A stretch of 64,000 bases of DNA from JABDEZ01 sp965276955 (lineage in GTDB: Bacteria > Bacteroidota > Bacteroidia > Chitinophagales > Chitinophagaceae), in NCBI GenBank assembly GCA_965276955.1, contig CBDIBP010000012.1, forward strand, positions 6,799 through 70,798, in the 5' to 3' direction. The notes under the pieces are model-generated. The model had not been told where the DNA came from. It worked only from the letters and a program-made list of their open reading frames with translations, and made no database searches. Positions 37,003 to 45,965 of the stretch are shown piece by piece. The first letter of the stretch is position 1. Each line of letters opens with the position of its first letter. A program made the translations under genes and the position numbers.

Positions 37003-38033
37003 AGTAATCCGGCGTGTTGCAGGCTATATTCCAGTATGTGCTGCTGAGGATCGAAAGATTTTACCTTTTGCAGCCCCAGCAGTTGTATAGCGCGGTGTAT
37101 AATGATATTATTGTCGTTGGGTATCTCTTCTACGTGCTCCATGTAGGTAAATGTGCCGGCTTCCATCAGGCAACGCTCGGGCATGAGGCCTATAAGCTCG
37201 CTACCTGCCAGCGTAGTACCTGCCTGAGCTGCAAGTGCGGTGCAAGCCTCCCAAACTTTTAGTGGTGATGTCTCGCGATAGTCGAGCAAGTTCATGGAGA
37301 CCTGAGCGCACTCGAAATCGGCCATGTACCAGCCAATGGCCCGCAAGTGTGGGAGCAGGCCCGGATGATGAACCTTTTTACTATCGACCGTTTCATTGAA
37401 GCCTCTTTCACGAATGCGCTCAGCGATATAATTGGCCTTGGTAACGTCCTTTGTATTTAGTGAAATATTGAATGCAACAAGGATATCGCGGGCACCTATG
37501 ACGGTAGCGCCGGTTGACGGAGTGAACTCAGACGGTCCGTAGTCTGGTGCCCAGCCGGGTTGCTGCATTTTGGCAGCCATGCCTTCGTACTGGCCTTTGC
37601 GAATATCGGGCAGTGCACGCCTGTGCGGTGCAGTTGCAGAATACTCGTATAAGTACACGGGTATATTCAGTTCTTTGCCCACCCGCGTGCCCAACTGGTT
37701 GGCATATACTACAGCCTCATCCATGCTGATGCCTGCCAACGGTACCAGCGGACAAACATCGGTAGCGCCAATGCGTGGATGCACACCAGCCTGTTGCTGC
37801 ATATCAATGAGTTCAGCAGCTTTTTTTATGGCTTGAAATGCGGCTTCCACAACAGCGTCAGGTTCGCCAGCAAAAGTCATTACAGTACGGTTGGCAGCTG
37901 CGCTGATGTCTATATTCAGCAGTTGCACGCCGGGTACAGTTCTTACAGCATCGGCAAGGGCATTTATTTTATTGATATCCCTGCCTTCGCTAAAATTGGG
38001 GACACATTCTAAAATGGGCCTTTGTATTTTCAT
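36999..38033 (-). CDS. ftcD: Glutamate formimidoyltransferase
   Basis: This enzyme moves the formimino group of formiminoglutamate, an intermediate in histidine breakdown, to tetrahydrofolate. The start at 38033 gives MKIQRPILECVPNFSEGRDI, the family N-terminus. A longer frame upstream to 38306 encodes a non-conserved leader and is rejected. Motifs include QQAGVHPRIGATDVCPLVPL and LNIPVYLYEYSATAPHR. At 344 residues it has the transferase domain only, without the cyclodeaminase part found in some relatives. It is coupled to lpxK by an ATGA overlap, which looks like shared expression, not a shared pathway. Confidence 0.9.
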   Translation of the reverse strand: MKIQRPILECVPNFSEGRDINKINALADAVRTVPGVQLLNIDISAAANRTVMTFAGEPDAVVEAAFQAIKKAAELIDMQQQAGVHPRIGATDVCPLVPLAGISMDEAVVYANQLGTRVGKELNIPVYLYEYSATAPHRRALPDIRKGQYEGMAAKMQQPGWAPDYGPSEFTPSTGATVIGARDILVAFNISLNTKDVTKANYIAERIRERGFNETVDSKKVHHPGLLPHLRAIGWYMADFECAQVSMNLLDYRETSPLKVWEACTALAAQAGTTLAGSELIGLMPERCLMEAGTFTYMEHVEEIPNDNNIIIHRAIQLLGLQKVKSFDPQQHILEYSLQHAGLL

Positions 38034-38098
38034 TATGGTAAAAGTACAGAATGTAGTTACAATTAAACAGTGAAGTAGATTAATTGTAAAAGTCGGGG

Positions 38099-38106
38099 TA
38101 TTTTTG
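38099..38106 (+). promoter_or_regulatory. -7 box of the GNAT gene
   Basis: TATTTTTG matches TAnnTTTG and lies 26 bases upstream of the ATG at 38132. A TTG at 38084-38086 is only 12 bases upstream, too close for a typical -33 element. Confidence 0.4.
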
Positions 38107-38131
38107 ACCACAAGAGAAAAGAGAGAAAAAT

Positions 38132-38803
38132 ATGAATTGGATACAACACCCCATAATGCTGGAAGGGAGCAAGGTGAGACTTGTGCCCTTAGACAGCAAA
38201 CATTTTCCCGGCCTGGTAGAAATAGGGAAGCAGCCTGATATATGGAAATACATGGCAATTGATGGTAGTACACCCGAAAAGCTGTTATTGGAACTGAAAG
38301 GCGCACTTATGAAAAGAGCGACCGGTGAACGCTACCCCTTTACCGTTATAGATAAAATAAAGGGCAATGTGATAGGCACCACAAGCTTGCTGAATATTTT
38401 TGCGGAGCACCACAAGCTGGAAATAGGGTGGACCTGGTATAGCCCTGAGTACTGGAGTACAGGGTATAACACAGAATGTAAGTTGCTGCTGCTAACCTAT
38501 TGTTTTGAAGTGCTAAAGGCAGTGCGGGTACAGTTTCTTGCAGGGGAAACGAATATGCGCAGCCGCACCGCTATACTAAAGATAGGGGCTACTTATGAGG
38601 GTATGATGCGTAAAGAACGTATACGCCCTGATGGTACCTACAGAAATACTGTGATGTATAGCATAATAGACGAGGAGTGGGCGGATAGGAAGCAAAAGCT
38701 GGATGCTATGGGTGCCTCTACAAGCACCTTTACACAGCAACCGCAAATACCTAACCCACCGAAGCCAGATATATTACCTGCCCCTGATTGGTATAAAGAG
38801 TAG
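38132..38803 (+). CDS. GNAT-family N-acetyltransferase
   Basis: The 223-residue protein follows the GNAT pattern of the RimJ/RimL type: GSKVRLVPLDSKHF at the start, PFTVIDKIKGNVIGTTSLLN in the core strand pair, and HKLEIGWTWYSPEYWSTGYN with the acetyl-CoA-binding helix after it. NMRSRTAILKIGATYEGMMR is the typical last motif. The C-terminal 30 residues are Pro-rich and probably flexible. The substrate may be an amino group on a small molecule or a protein N-terminus and cannot be told. Confidence 0.88.
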   Translation: MNWIQHPIMLEGSKVRLVPLDSKHFPGLVEIGKQPDIWKYMAIDGSTPEKLLLELKGALMKRATGERYPFTVIDKIKGNVIGTTSLLNIFAEHHKLEIGWTWYSPEYWSTGYNTECKLLLLTYCFEVLKAVRVQFLAGETNMRSRTAILKIGATYEGMMRKERIRPDGTYRNTVMYSIIDEEWADRKQKLDAMGASTSTFTQQPQIPNPPKPDILPAPDWYKE

Positions 38804-38883
38804 GCAGATATCTCAATTTTTGAGTAATTTCCGCCCTTGAATATAACAGGGAGTGGATAACCATGCCCGCACATAGTTTTAAT

Positions 38884-40056
38884 ATGTCTGACAATAATAG
38901 ATATAATCTTAGGGGTGTTTCGGCCCAGAAAGAAGATGTACACCGCGCTGTTGCGCAGCTGGATAAAGGACTTTATCCTAATGCATTTTGTAAAATATAT
39001 CCTGACCATTGGGGAGGAGATGACGACTGGTGCAACCTGATGCATGCCGATGGCGCGGGTACAAAATCGATACTGGCATACCTGTACTGGAAAGAGACAG
39101 GCGACATGAGTGTGTGGAAGGGGATAGCCATAGACTCTATAGTGATGAACATAGATGATATGCTGTGTGTGGGCGCAACGGGGCCATTTACTTACTCATC
39201 GACCATAGGGCGAAATAAGATACTGATACCGGGCGATGTGATATCTGAACTAATAAACGGGACACAGGCCTATTTTGACAGGCTGAAAGAATATGGTATA
39301 GATGTGCACTTTATGGGCGGCGAAACTGCCGATGTAGGCGATGTGGTAAGAACCGTGATAGTAGATGGTACCATGGCCTGCCGTATGCGCCGCGACCAAC
39401 TGGTGACCACAGAAAAAATGCAACACGGCGACGTGGTGGTTTCGCTGGCGAGCTATGGACAGGCCACTTATGAGGACGAATATAACAGTGGCATGGGCAG
39501 CAATGGCCTTACCAGTGCAAGGCATGAGATACTAAACAAGATATACAAAGAGAAGTACCCGGAAAGTATAGACCCTAACCTGCCTGACGAGGTAGTGTAT
39601 AACGGCAAATACCAACTGACCGATGACACGGAAACAGAGCTGAATATAGGTAAGCTGCTTTTATCGCCTACGCGTACCTATGCACCTGTGATACTGGAGG
39701 TACTGAAACATCACTTTGATAAGATACATGGCATAATACACTGCAGCGGTGGTGGGCAAAGTAAGTGCCTGCACTACCTGCCCGCTAACTACAGGGTGGT
39801 GAAGAACAATTTGCTACCTATCCCACCGCTGTTCCAGCTGATACAAAAGTCGGCAGGGACGGACTGGAAGGAAATGTACCAGGTATTTAACATGGGGCAA
39901 CGCCTGGAAATATTCACTGATGTAGCTACAGCTAATGCTATAATAGAGATAGCTGCGAGCTTTAATATAGCTGCACAGATATCGGGCTACGTGGAACTTG
40001 CTGATAAAAAAGAGGTGGTGATACAGAGCGAGCACGGGACATTCACGTATAATTAA
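38884..40056 (+). CDS. purM: Phosphoribosylformylglycinamidine cyclo-ligase-like protein
   Basis: PurM closes the imidazole ring in purine synthesis (fifth step), giving AIR from FGAM. The start at 38884 gives MSDNNRYNLRGVSAQKEDVH, typical of the Bacteroidota PurM-like branch. The ATG at 38863 would add seven residues. The 390-residue protein shows HADGAGTKSILAYLYWKETG, VMNIDDMLCVGATGPFTYSS and MGGETADVGDVVRT, matching the AIR-synthase N-terminal domain. HCSGGGQSKCLHYLPANYRV lies in the C-terminal domain. The gene stands alone with a 60-base gap to the GNAT gene before it. Confidence 0.85.
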   Translation: MSDNNRYNLRGVSAQKEDVHRAVAQLDKGLYPNAFCKIYPDHWGGDDDWCNLMHADGAGTKSILAYLYWKETGDMSVWKGIAIDSIVMNIDDMLCVGATGPFTYSSTIGRNKILIPGDVISELINGTQAYFDRLKEYGIDVHFMGGETADVGDVVRTVIVDGTMACRMRRDQLVTTEKMQHGDVVVSLASYGQATYEDEYNSGMGSNGLTSARHEILNKIYKEKYPESIDPNLPDEVVYNGKYQLTDDTETELNIGKLLLSPTRTYAPVILEVLKHHFDKIHGIIHCSGGGQSKCLHYLPANYRVVKNNLLPIPPLFQLIQKSAGTDWKEMYQVFNMGQRLEIFTDVATANAIIEIAASFNIAAQISGYVELADKKEVVIQSEHGTFTYN

Positions 40057-40097
40057 AATAGGGTTGAATTTATTGTAGTAATAAATTAAATTGGGGT

Positions 40098-40732
40098 ATG
40101 AATTATAAACTATATGCCCCAATTTTTACCTTGTTGCTTTTTGCTAAAATGAGCTACGGCCAAAAAAACCAAGACAGGCAGATCATCTACGACCGTAACG
40201 TTGTATACATAACCCCATATATAGCAACAGAAGAAGGAAAGGGTGTAGATATAGGCTACGAACGGTTTTTAGGAAAAAGAGGCCTATTTAGTATCAGCCT
40301 ACCTGTATATGTTGTTTGGAATAAATCTTCGTACCTTTTAGACAGTTTGTCGAATTATGGAAAACAGTCATACACAGTCTCTGATAATTCTCCATATTAT
40401 TACCTATCGCCGGGGTTTAGGTATTATCCTGCCGGATGCAAACATAGTGTAAGGTATGCTATCGGGACCTCTCTTGTAATAGCAAATGGAACAACAATTG
40501 CAAGTGAAGATAACCAATTGACATATGGTTTTGGTGTAACTGAAGGTCAAAGATACAAACGTAGTATATAGGGTTGATGATAACGAATACCCTTGATATT
40601 TTGGCAATGAAACACATAGTAATAAAGATGGAACTTAATGCCGGACTTACTACAAGCAACAGCACGACCGGCACTGAAGAAGGTATGGGGCCATTATATA
40701 ATTTTGCAATGGATATAGGCTATAGATTTTAG
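40098..40732 (+). pseudogene. Outer-membrane-like protein, one frameshift near the end
   Basis: A signal peptide (about 1-21, ending SYGQ) precedes a barrel-like sequence (VVYITPYIATEEGKGVDIGY, FSISLPVYVVWNKSSYLL, YYYLSPGFRYYPAGCKHSVR). The first frame stops at 40571. Inserting one base near 40569 continues it as LGLMITNTLDILAMKHIVIK, LNAGLTTSNSTTGTEEGMGP and a final GYRF at 40732. The joined protein, about 210 residues, is a paralogue of the next gene but lacks its N-terminal domain. The break is a single base, so the gene may be intact. Confidence 0.7.
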
Positions 40733-40862
40733 TACAATAGCAGGGCACAATAATTATCTACCAATTGAGTTTTAGTGTTCTATAAAATAGTATTTGCATT
40801 ACATATTCCGGAACATGTAAAGAAATGTGGTACCATATTTGCAGACTTAACTTTTAAAACCT

Positions 40863-41747
40863 ATGCTTATGCGCTTCAAGATCCTGTTTATTTCCACATT
40901 ATTGTTAGTGACATCTTTTACAGCCTGGTGCCAGGACAAGATCTATAAACGTGATGGCAGCACTATGAAAGTAATTGTAAAAGAAGTAGGTACCAAGAAT
41001 GTTACCTATAAAAAATACGATAACCCTGATGGACCGTTGTATACTGTGCAAAACTCTGAAATAGAAAAGATAGTGTACCAGAACGGCAGCGAAGATACTT
41101 TTGATATTGCAGATGACGCAGACCGACGCCCATCGTTTGCAGATAGAAGAGAAGAAGCTGCACAAAAAAGGGAAGACGCCAGGGAAAAAGGCAGGCATAA
41201 AAAGAAGATATACTACAAGCCTAATATTATATCAATAGCCCCGCTGCAGATATCGGAAAATGGCGTAGGTTTTGGCCTTAGCTATGAACGCATGCTGGAT
41301 AAGAGCGGCATTGTGAGTGTTTACATCCCTACGTACCTGACATTTAACACCAATACTAATAATTATAACTACAACACTGGTAACTATAACACCACTAATA
41401 ATGATCCGACATTTTATGCCGCTCCAGGTATTAAGATATATCCTACAGGCAGCCAAGGCAAGGTAAAGTATTCAGTAGGGCCATCACTTGTAGTGGCTAG
41501 TGGCACGGAAACTTACGGGGACAACAGTTATATCAATAACAATAATAATTTTTACTATGGTGAGCAATTGAGTCACTTTATGATGGGCGTAATGGTTGTA
41601 AACTCACTGAACGTGAACCCAACACCCAGGCTATATATGGGCCTTGAATTGGGGCTCGGCATGACCTATGTGAACAGAGTGGAGGGGACCACACAGGAAA
41701 CTACAGGACTTGTAGAGTTTTCTTTCCGGATGGGGTACAGGTTTTAA
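40863..41747 (+). CDS. Outer membrane beta-barrel protein, paralogue of the preceding gene
   Basis: The 294-residue protein has a signal peptide (about 1-22). A small domain (about 25-78; YKRDGSTMKVIVKEVGTKNV, SEIEKIVYQNGSEDTF) is common in Bacteroidota envelope proteins. A charged linker (RREEAAQKREDAREKGRHKK) follows, then a barrel domain (ISENGVGFGLSYERMLDKSG, FYAAPGIKIYPTGSQGKVKY, SFRMGYRF). The barrel matches the preceding gene segment by segment, so the two arose by tandem duplication. A near -7 box (CATATTTG, one mismatch) lies at 40834-40841. Its role is unknown. Confidence 0.75.
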   Translation: MLMRFKILFISTLLLVTSFTAWCQDKIYKRDGSTMKVIVKEVGTKNVTYKKYDNPDGPLYTVQNSEIEKIVYQNGSEDTFDIADDADRRPSFADRREEAAQKREDAREKGRHKKKIYYKPNIISIAPLQISENGVGFGLSYERMLDKSGIVSVYIPTYLTFNTNTNNYNYNTGNYNTTNNDPTFYAAPGIKIYPTGSQGKVKYSVGPSLVVASGTETYGDNSYINNNNNFYYGEQLSHFMMGVMVVNSLNVNPTPRLYMGLELGLGMTYVNRVEGTTQETTGLVEFSFRMGYRF

Positions 41748-41767
41748 TGAACAGATAATAAGATGTG

Positions 41768-41823
41768 ATGATCATAAACAAGAACGATCCGGCTACTGCC
41801 GGACCGTTCTTGTTTATGATCAT
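41768..41823. terminator. Long bidirectional terminator
   Basis: ATGATCATAAACAAGAACG (41768-41786) pairs with CGTTCTTGTTTATGATCAT (41805-41823), and the inner TCCGGC/GCCGGA continues the stem. This near-perfect hairpin lies between converging genes and has T-rich flanks on both sides. Confidence 0.85.
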
Positions 41824-41831
41824 TTTAAGTA

Positions 41832-42398
41832 TTAGTTCAGCGGATTGGCTACCATGTGGAACGTAAATGTAGAATTTACAGATAGGTTCTTTGGTGGCGG
41901 GTTATTAAAATGCGCTGTGAAGTATACATTCATAGTATCGAGCAAGAAGTAGCTTTTAAGGCTGGAGTCAACAGGTACATCCAGGTTAAGTGTGTTCTGG
42001 CCTTTAGGGATGCCTCTTTTAGTAGCCAGTAATATTGTAGGCAGATTATTGCCGCCCAGGTAAACGCTTATGGAATCGAGGAAGTCGAAATAACCGCCAG
42101 ATGGGTTAATGATCTGCAAGGTGGCAGACTTCATAGATATGGACGTAATATCTTTTGAAGTGGTATTGTTGTTCGATATGTACTGGGACGACTGGGTAGG
42201 TACTGGTGTAACGGGGGTTGTAACGGTAATGCCGCCGGTAGGGAATTTTATTGCTCCAGTGGTATCAGGTACCGCAGGAAGTGTTACAGTTTGGGAGTAG
42301 GGTATATCAACATTGATAGTGGTAAGGCTTTTTAGTTTTGCGCAGCCAACAGCAAGTACCAATCCCGCGAACCCGAGAATACAAAGTGTTCTTTTCAT
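41832..42398 (-). CDS. Lipoprotein of unknown function
   Basis: The protein starts MKRTLCILGFAGLVLAVGC, a lipoprotein signal with Cys19. The 169 mature residues are rich in Thr, Pro, Val and Asn. The central segment is Pro/Thr-rich (about 45-75), and the second half shows strands (SATLQIINPSGGYFDFLDSI, LNLDVPVDSSLKSYFLLDTM) that suggest a beta-sandwich. No family is recognised. It is monocistronic, with its own promoter and a terminator at the end. Confidence 0.75.
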   Translation of the reverse strand: MKRTLCILGFAGLVLAVGCAKLKSLTTINVDIPYSQTVTLPAVPDTTGAIKFPTGGITVTTPVTPVPTQSSQYISNNNTTSKDITSISMKSATLQIINPSGGYFDFLDSISVYLGGNNLPTILLATKRGIPKGQNTLNLDVPVDSSLKSYFLLDTMNVYFTAHFNNPPPKNLSVNSTFTFHMVANPLN

Positions 42399-42417
42399 TA
42401 CTATATTATTGTTTGTT

Positions 42418-42425
42418 CAAAAATA
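42418..42425 (-). promoter_or_regulatory. -7 box of the lipoprotein gene
   Basis: The minus strand reads TATTTTTG, matching TAnnTTTG, 20 bases before the ATG at 42398. The leader would be about 13 bases. Confidence 0.5.
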
Positions 42426-42476
42426 CGATATAAATATGTTTATGTATGTGCAGTTATAATTAATTTCGCCATTCTT

Positions 42477-43754
42477 ATGTCGTTTTCTAAAACAGTAGCT
42501 TTTCATACCCTGGGGTGTAAACTCAACTTTTCGGAGACCTCGGCGCTGAGCCGAAGCCTGGAAGCAGATGGGTTCGTGAAGAAAGAATTTGAAGAGGATG
42601 CGGATGTGTATGTGATCAATACCTGCTCTGTGACCGATAATGCTGATAAGGAGTGCCGAATGCTGGTGCGCCGCATACAGCGCCGAGCCCCTGAGGCCAT
42701 GGTGGTGATAACCGGGTGCTATGCACAGCTGAAACCCAAAGAGATAGCTGAGATAGAAGGCGTGGACCTGGTGCTGGGCGCTGCTGAGAAATTTAACCTG
42801 ACCACCCACCTGAAAGACCTTACCAAAAGCAACACGGCAACTATACACTCCTGCGAGATAGGCGATGTGGAAGGATTCCACAGCTCGTACTCCATAGCCG
42901 ACCGTACCCGTACCTTTTTGAAAGTGCAGGATGGGTGCGACTATAACTGTGCTTTCTGCACCATACCGCTGGCCCGTGGCCATAGCCGCAGCGATAGCAT
43001 GACAGGCGTGCTGAACAACGTAAAAGAACTGGCGGCAGCTGGTACTAAAGAAATAGTGCTTACGGGCATAAATCTTGGCGACTTTGGCAAGGGTAACAAT
43101 GGGGGCAAGGAGAAGGAAACCAGCTTTTACGACCTTGTGCAGGCGCTGGATGAGGTGGAGGGGATAGAACGTTTCCGCATATCTTCTATAGAACCCAACC
43201 TGCTTACGAATGAGATCATTGAGTTTGTGGCACGATCGAAGAGATTTATGCCGCATTTTCACATACCACTGCAGAGCGGGAGTAATGATATACTGGGGCT
43301 GATGCGCCGCCGCTACCGCCGGGAGCTATATGCGGATAGGATGGCTTATATAAAAGAACTGATGCCGCACTGCTGCATAGGTGCCGATGTGATAGTAGGC
43401 TTCCCTACAGAGAGTGATAGCCACTTTAAAGAAACATTCGACTTTTTGCATGAGCTGGAGGTGAGCTACCTACATGTATTCACCTATAGCGAGCGCGATG
43501 ATACGCTGGCCATAGGCATGAAACCTGTAGTGCCCATGCACGTGCGCCACGAGCGCAACAAGGCGCTGCGCAACCTGAGCTACCAGAAACTACAATACTT
43601 TAAAGAGCAGTATATAGGCAGCACGCGCAAGGTGCTCTTTGAGCGGATGAATGATAATGGAGTATCAGAAGGGTATACGGACAACTATATAAAGGTGCAG
43701 GCAATGGGCAAGCCGGAACTGTATAATACCATTGTGGACTGGGTGATCGCGTAG
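42477..43754 (+). CDS. mtaB: tRNA t6A37 methylthiotransferase MtaB
   Basis: MtaB is a radical-SAM enzyme that adds a methylthio group to t6A37 in tRNAs decoding ANN codons, giving ms2t6A. The 425-residue protein has an N-terminal methylthiotransferase domain with cluster Cys residues (for example in TLGCKLNFSET and NTCSVTDNADKECR). The radical-SAM motif is Cys154-x3-Cys158-x2-Cys161 in DGCDYNCAFCTIP. TGINLGDFG and the C-terminal TRAM-like part (about 365-425) complete the family layout. The start at 42477 fits family length. A tRNA-Lys gene, a known type of ms2t6A substrate, lies 73 bases downstream. Confidence 0.92.
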   Translation: MSFSKTVAFHTLGCKLNFSETSALSRSLEADGFVKKEFEEDADVYVINTCSVTDNADKECRMLVRRIQRRAPEAMVVITGCYAQLKPKEIAEIEGVDLVLGAAEKFNLTTHLKDLTKSNTATIHSCEIGDVEGFHSSYSIADRTRTFLKVQDGCDYNCAFCTIPLARGHSRSDSMTGVLNNVKELAAAGTKEIVLTGINLGDFGKGNNGGKEKETSFYDLVQALDEVEGIERFRISSIEPNLLTNEIIEFVARSKRFMPHFHIPLQSGSNDILGLMRRRYRRELYADRMAYIKELMPHCCIGADVIVGFPTESDSHFKETFDFLHELEVSYLHVFTYSERDDTLAIGMKPVVPMHVRHERNKALRNLSYQKLQYFKEQYIGSTRKVLFERMNDNGVSEGYTDNYIKVQAMGKPELYNTIVDWVIA

Positions 43755-43827
43755 TTGTAAAAATGTTTCTCTATTTTTATTTCGAAATTGTGCAGGAAAT
43801 ATTATCTTTGCCGTCCAATAAAAAAAT

Positions 43828-43901
43828 GAATCCGTAGCTCAGTTGGTTAGAGCAGCTGACTCTTAATCAGCGGGTCCAGGGTTCGAGTCCCCGCGGGTTC
43901 A
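43828..43901 (+). tRNA. tRNA-Lys (anticodon CTT)
   Basis: The 74-base cloverleaf is complete. The acceptor stem is GAATCCG with CGGGTTC, the D stem GCTC/GAGC, and the anticodon stem GCTGA/TCAGC with loop CTCTTAA (anticodon CTT). The variable loop is GGGTC, the T loop TTCGAGT and the discriminator A at 43901. The T stem CAGGG/CCCCG has one A-C mismatch (second pair), where T is more usual. No CCA is encoded. The 3' end doubles as an apparent att site. Confidence 0.93.
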
Positions 43902-43907
43902 CAGAAT
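43890..43907 (+). repeat. Left copy of an 18-base direct repeat at the tRNA-Lys 3' end (att-like)
   Basis: CCCGCGGGTTCACAGAAT covers the last bases of the tRNA and six bases beyond. An identical copy lies at 52114-52131, 8.2 kb away. This is the arrangement left when an element integrates at a tRNA gene. Confidence 0.7.
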
Positions 43908-43910
43908 AGT

Positions 43911-43943
43911 AAAGGGTTTCAGACGATACGTTTGAAACCCTTT
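43911..43943 (+). terminator. Terminator after tRNA-Lys
   Basis: AAAGGGTTTCA (43911-43921) pairs with TGAAACCCTTT (43933-43943), followed by more T. Confidence 0.85.
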
Positions 43944-44310
43944 TTTCATTTGCACAGGATTTGCACAAGATCAATAATTTTAGAAGCTTGGGTTTAATTT
44001 CAAATAACCGCCACTGATATGTTCCAGCTGTAGCATTGGCTTTTCTGCTTTCCGTCGCCCATCCATATCGTAATGACCTGATTGTTTGCGTTGATTGTAT
44101 GATAACCATGGTTCTTACAAGCCGCCACAAAGTGTTTCAGATATTTTAGTTTGAAACGATTTTCATTTGCGTATAAAATCTTTTGGTTGAAGGTCAAGAA
44201 TAGACTTAATTCCGACCAGACTTTTTAGCGTATTCCCTTAAATTTAAATCACCAGGCAGCTTATCGTTATTTAAAAAATATAAAATCTAAACAGTAGCAT
44301 CTACAGATAA
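43944..44310. other. Gene-poor stretch behind tRNA-Lys with TTTGCACA repeats
   Basis: ATTTGCACA occurs twice in tandem at about 43949-43967, of a type often seen next to integration sites of Bacteroidota elements. A minus-strand frame of 65 codons (44000-44197, MTFNQKILYANENRFKLKYL) could be a small gene but has no recognised family. The rest appears to be debris. No integrase is present. Confidence 0.45.
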
Positions 44311-44374
44311 GACTCAAAATCTGGTTATCGTAGGTAGTGAAGGTTCGATTCCCGTTCTGGGCCATTGAAATCAA
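44311..44374 (+). pseudogene. 3' half of a tRNA-Leu (CAA) gene
   Basis: AGACTCAAAATCT keeps the anticodon arm with anticodon CAA. It is followed by the long variable arm (GGTTATCGTAGGTAGTGA) and a T-arm-like AGGTTCGATTCCCGTTC, with the end CTGGGCCA. No acceptor 5' strand or D arm is found upstream, so it cannot fold as a tRNA. It is a scar of a tRNA-Leu gene or of an att site carried by an element. Confidence 0.7.
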
Positions 44375-44375
44375 G

Positions 44376-44401
44376 CAGTTATGAATTCAACTTCATAACT
44401 G
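44376..44401 (+). terminator. Terminator after the tRNA-Leu remnant
   Basis: CAGTTATGAA (44376-44385) pairs with TTCATAACTG (44392-44401), followed by a T run. The remnant thus kept the tRNA's terminator. Confidence 0.8.
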
Positions 44402-44616
44402 TTTTTCTTGGTACAACATTTATCAAAAAGCTTCTTTACTAAGAGAATTTACATTTTGGTTAACCCATCTGGATTTTTCGAACCGGTTTGTAGAGGATCT
44501 GAAGAAAATTACGGTTTAGTGGGGTAATGTACTTTTTATCACATGTACTACCTATTTCGGAACCTTAAATTTCCGGCCTTTGTCTGTAAAATGTTCAATA
44601 ATAGCAAGCTGATTTA
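44402..44616. other. Short gene-free stretch
   Basis: No frame or repeat of note. It lies between the tRNA-Leu scar and the stop of the Omp85-type gene. Confidence 0.4.
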
Positions 44617-45888
44617 TTAAAAGACCTCTCCTAAATTCAGGAATACTCCTCTCGATCCATCTGTGCCAAAAGCGTAATCGAAAACCACATTCGTTTTAGA
44701 AAATTTGTTGAACTTGATTCTTATCCCAGCACCATATGCCGCATATACCCGAGCAAATTGACCATCGGTTTCGGAAAACGATTCTGTATTTGCGAATATC
44801 ACTCCCCCCAGCAGTCCGTTCTTCAGTATTCCGTAACGGTATTCGCTTTCCGCATATAGCATGTTCTTACTTCTGAAGCGTCCTTGCGCAAAACCCCTGC
44901 CTGTATTAGAATACGGGTCGCCGCCTATATTGGGCAGCAGTATATAGGGTGGTGACCCAGCTATGGTTAACCATTCATAAGTCCAGAATGCAAGCTGTTG
45001 ATTTGAATGCGTGGAGAATGGAACATACTTTCTCAAATCTACTATCAATGACTGCCAATCTTGGTCACTACCTAAAAAACGCAGGTTGTTCCGGTAGGTA
45101 ATGTTGATGAAATTATCCCCAGATGGGTTTATTGAATTGCGCCTGGTATCATAAAGAAAACTCAAAGTAGCACCCGATGCTATTGCGCTTGTACCCTTCT
45201 GATTATTTTGTACATTATATCGCTCAAAGTCGGTCACGCCTGTCGGTGGGGCTACTTCTTTTCCATTCAGCAGACAATCAAAATTGTACCCTACGCCAAT
45301 GTACATATCTGCACCAATAACCCGGTATACTGAAGAATACAAGCGGATGTTGGTGAAATTGATGATATAACCCTTATCCAGTGGGGCATAACCACCCAGC
45401 CCGTAGGTCTCTTGCGGATAAATGAGGTAACGCCAGTCTGTTTGCAAATTATACTTGTTCTTCCGGGTCCACACGCTAATAACTACGGGAATGAACAATT
45501 GACTGTTCTGTGTGTAGATGAGCGTAGCCAGGATGCTGCTTTGGTTGGCATCCTGGTCACTGGATACATAAAAGCCGCCCAGGTAAGAGAGTTCGCCCTC
45601 AAAATGGGTTTCAATACTATAACCAAACCCCGGCAATAATGATGAATGTAATTTACCGCCTTCAATACGCACGGTGTCCTTGCTCCTGTCTGGATGTGTA
45701 TTGAGTATTCCATTCCCAATATCTACCAGATCAATTTCATCGTCCTCGTTAAATATCGGGATCCGATGCGTGTGGCTCCTTGTACTATCAGGCTTGGTAA
45801 GGTGTTCTGCATCCTGTCCGTAAACTGCGGTCACGCAGCAAACAACAATAAAAACAGACACTATTTGCACTTTTTTGTATACATCCAT
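44617..45888 (-). CDS. Omp85/BamA-type outer membrane barrel protein without POTRA domains
   Basis: The 423-residue protein has a signal peptide (about 1-24, ending VYGQ). A short acidic segment follows and then, from about residue 85, a surface-antigen (D15-like) barrel: LLPGFGYSIETHFEGELSYL, SGATLSFLYDTRRNSINPSG and NTGRGFAQGRFRSKNMLYAE. The final residue is Phe (LGEVF). The D-T-R-x-N and G-x-F-R-x-K patterns are typical of the Omp85 superfamily. No POTRA repeats are present, so it is a barrel-only member, possibly a transporter or lipid-related protein. It is the last gene of a ten-gene minus-strand run. Confidence 0.8.
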   Translation of the reverse strand: MDVYKKVQIVSVFIVVCCVTAVYGQDAEHLTKPDSTRSHTHRIPIFNEDDEIDLVDIGNGILNTHPDRSKDTVRIEGGKLHSSLLPGFGYSIETHFEGELSYLGGFYVSSDQDANQSSILATLIYTQNSQLFIPVVISVWTRKNKYNLQTDWRYLIYPQETYGLGGYAPLDKGYIINFTNIRLYSSVYRVIGADMYIGVGYNFDCLLNGKEVAPPTGVTDFERYNVQNNQKGTSAIASGATLSFLYDTRRNSINPSGDNFINITYRNNLRFLGSDQDWQSLIVDLRKYVPFSTHSNQQLAFWTYEWLTIAGSPPYILLPNIGGDPYSNTGRGFAQGRFRSKNMLYAESEYRYGILKNGLLGGVIFANTESFSETDGQFARVYAAYGAGIRIKFNKFSKTNVVFDYAFGTDGSRGVFLNLGEVF

Positions 45889-45965
45889 CTTTATGGGTGA
45901 CTAAAAAGATTCCTTTACCACCTGGGAACAGGTAATTCATGGGTATTAAAAATATTAATAGCTAT

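Noticed and set aside
38034..38306. Upstream extension of the formimidoyltransferase frame
   Set aside because: The 91 extra residues are not conserved in character and overlap the divergent GNAT gene and its promoter. The ATG at 38033 gives the family N-terminus.
42417..43262. 281-residue minus-strand frame
   Set aside because: It is antisense to mtaB, and its His/Tyr-rich composition is that of a shadow frame.
44311..44374. Functional tRNA-Leu
   Set aside because: No 5' acceptor strand or D arm is present upstream, so only a 3' fragment remains.
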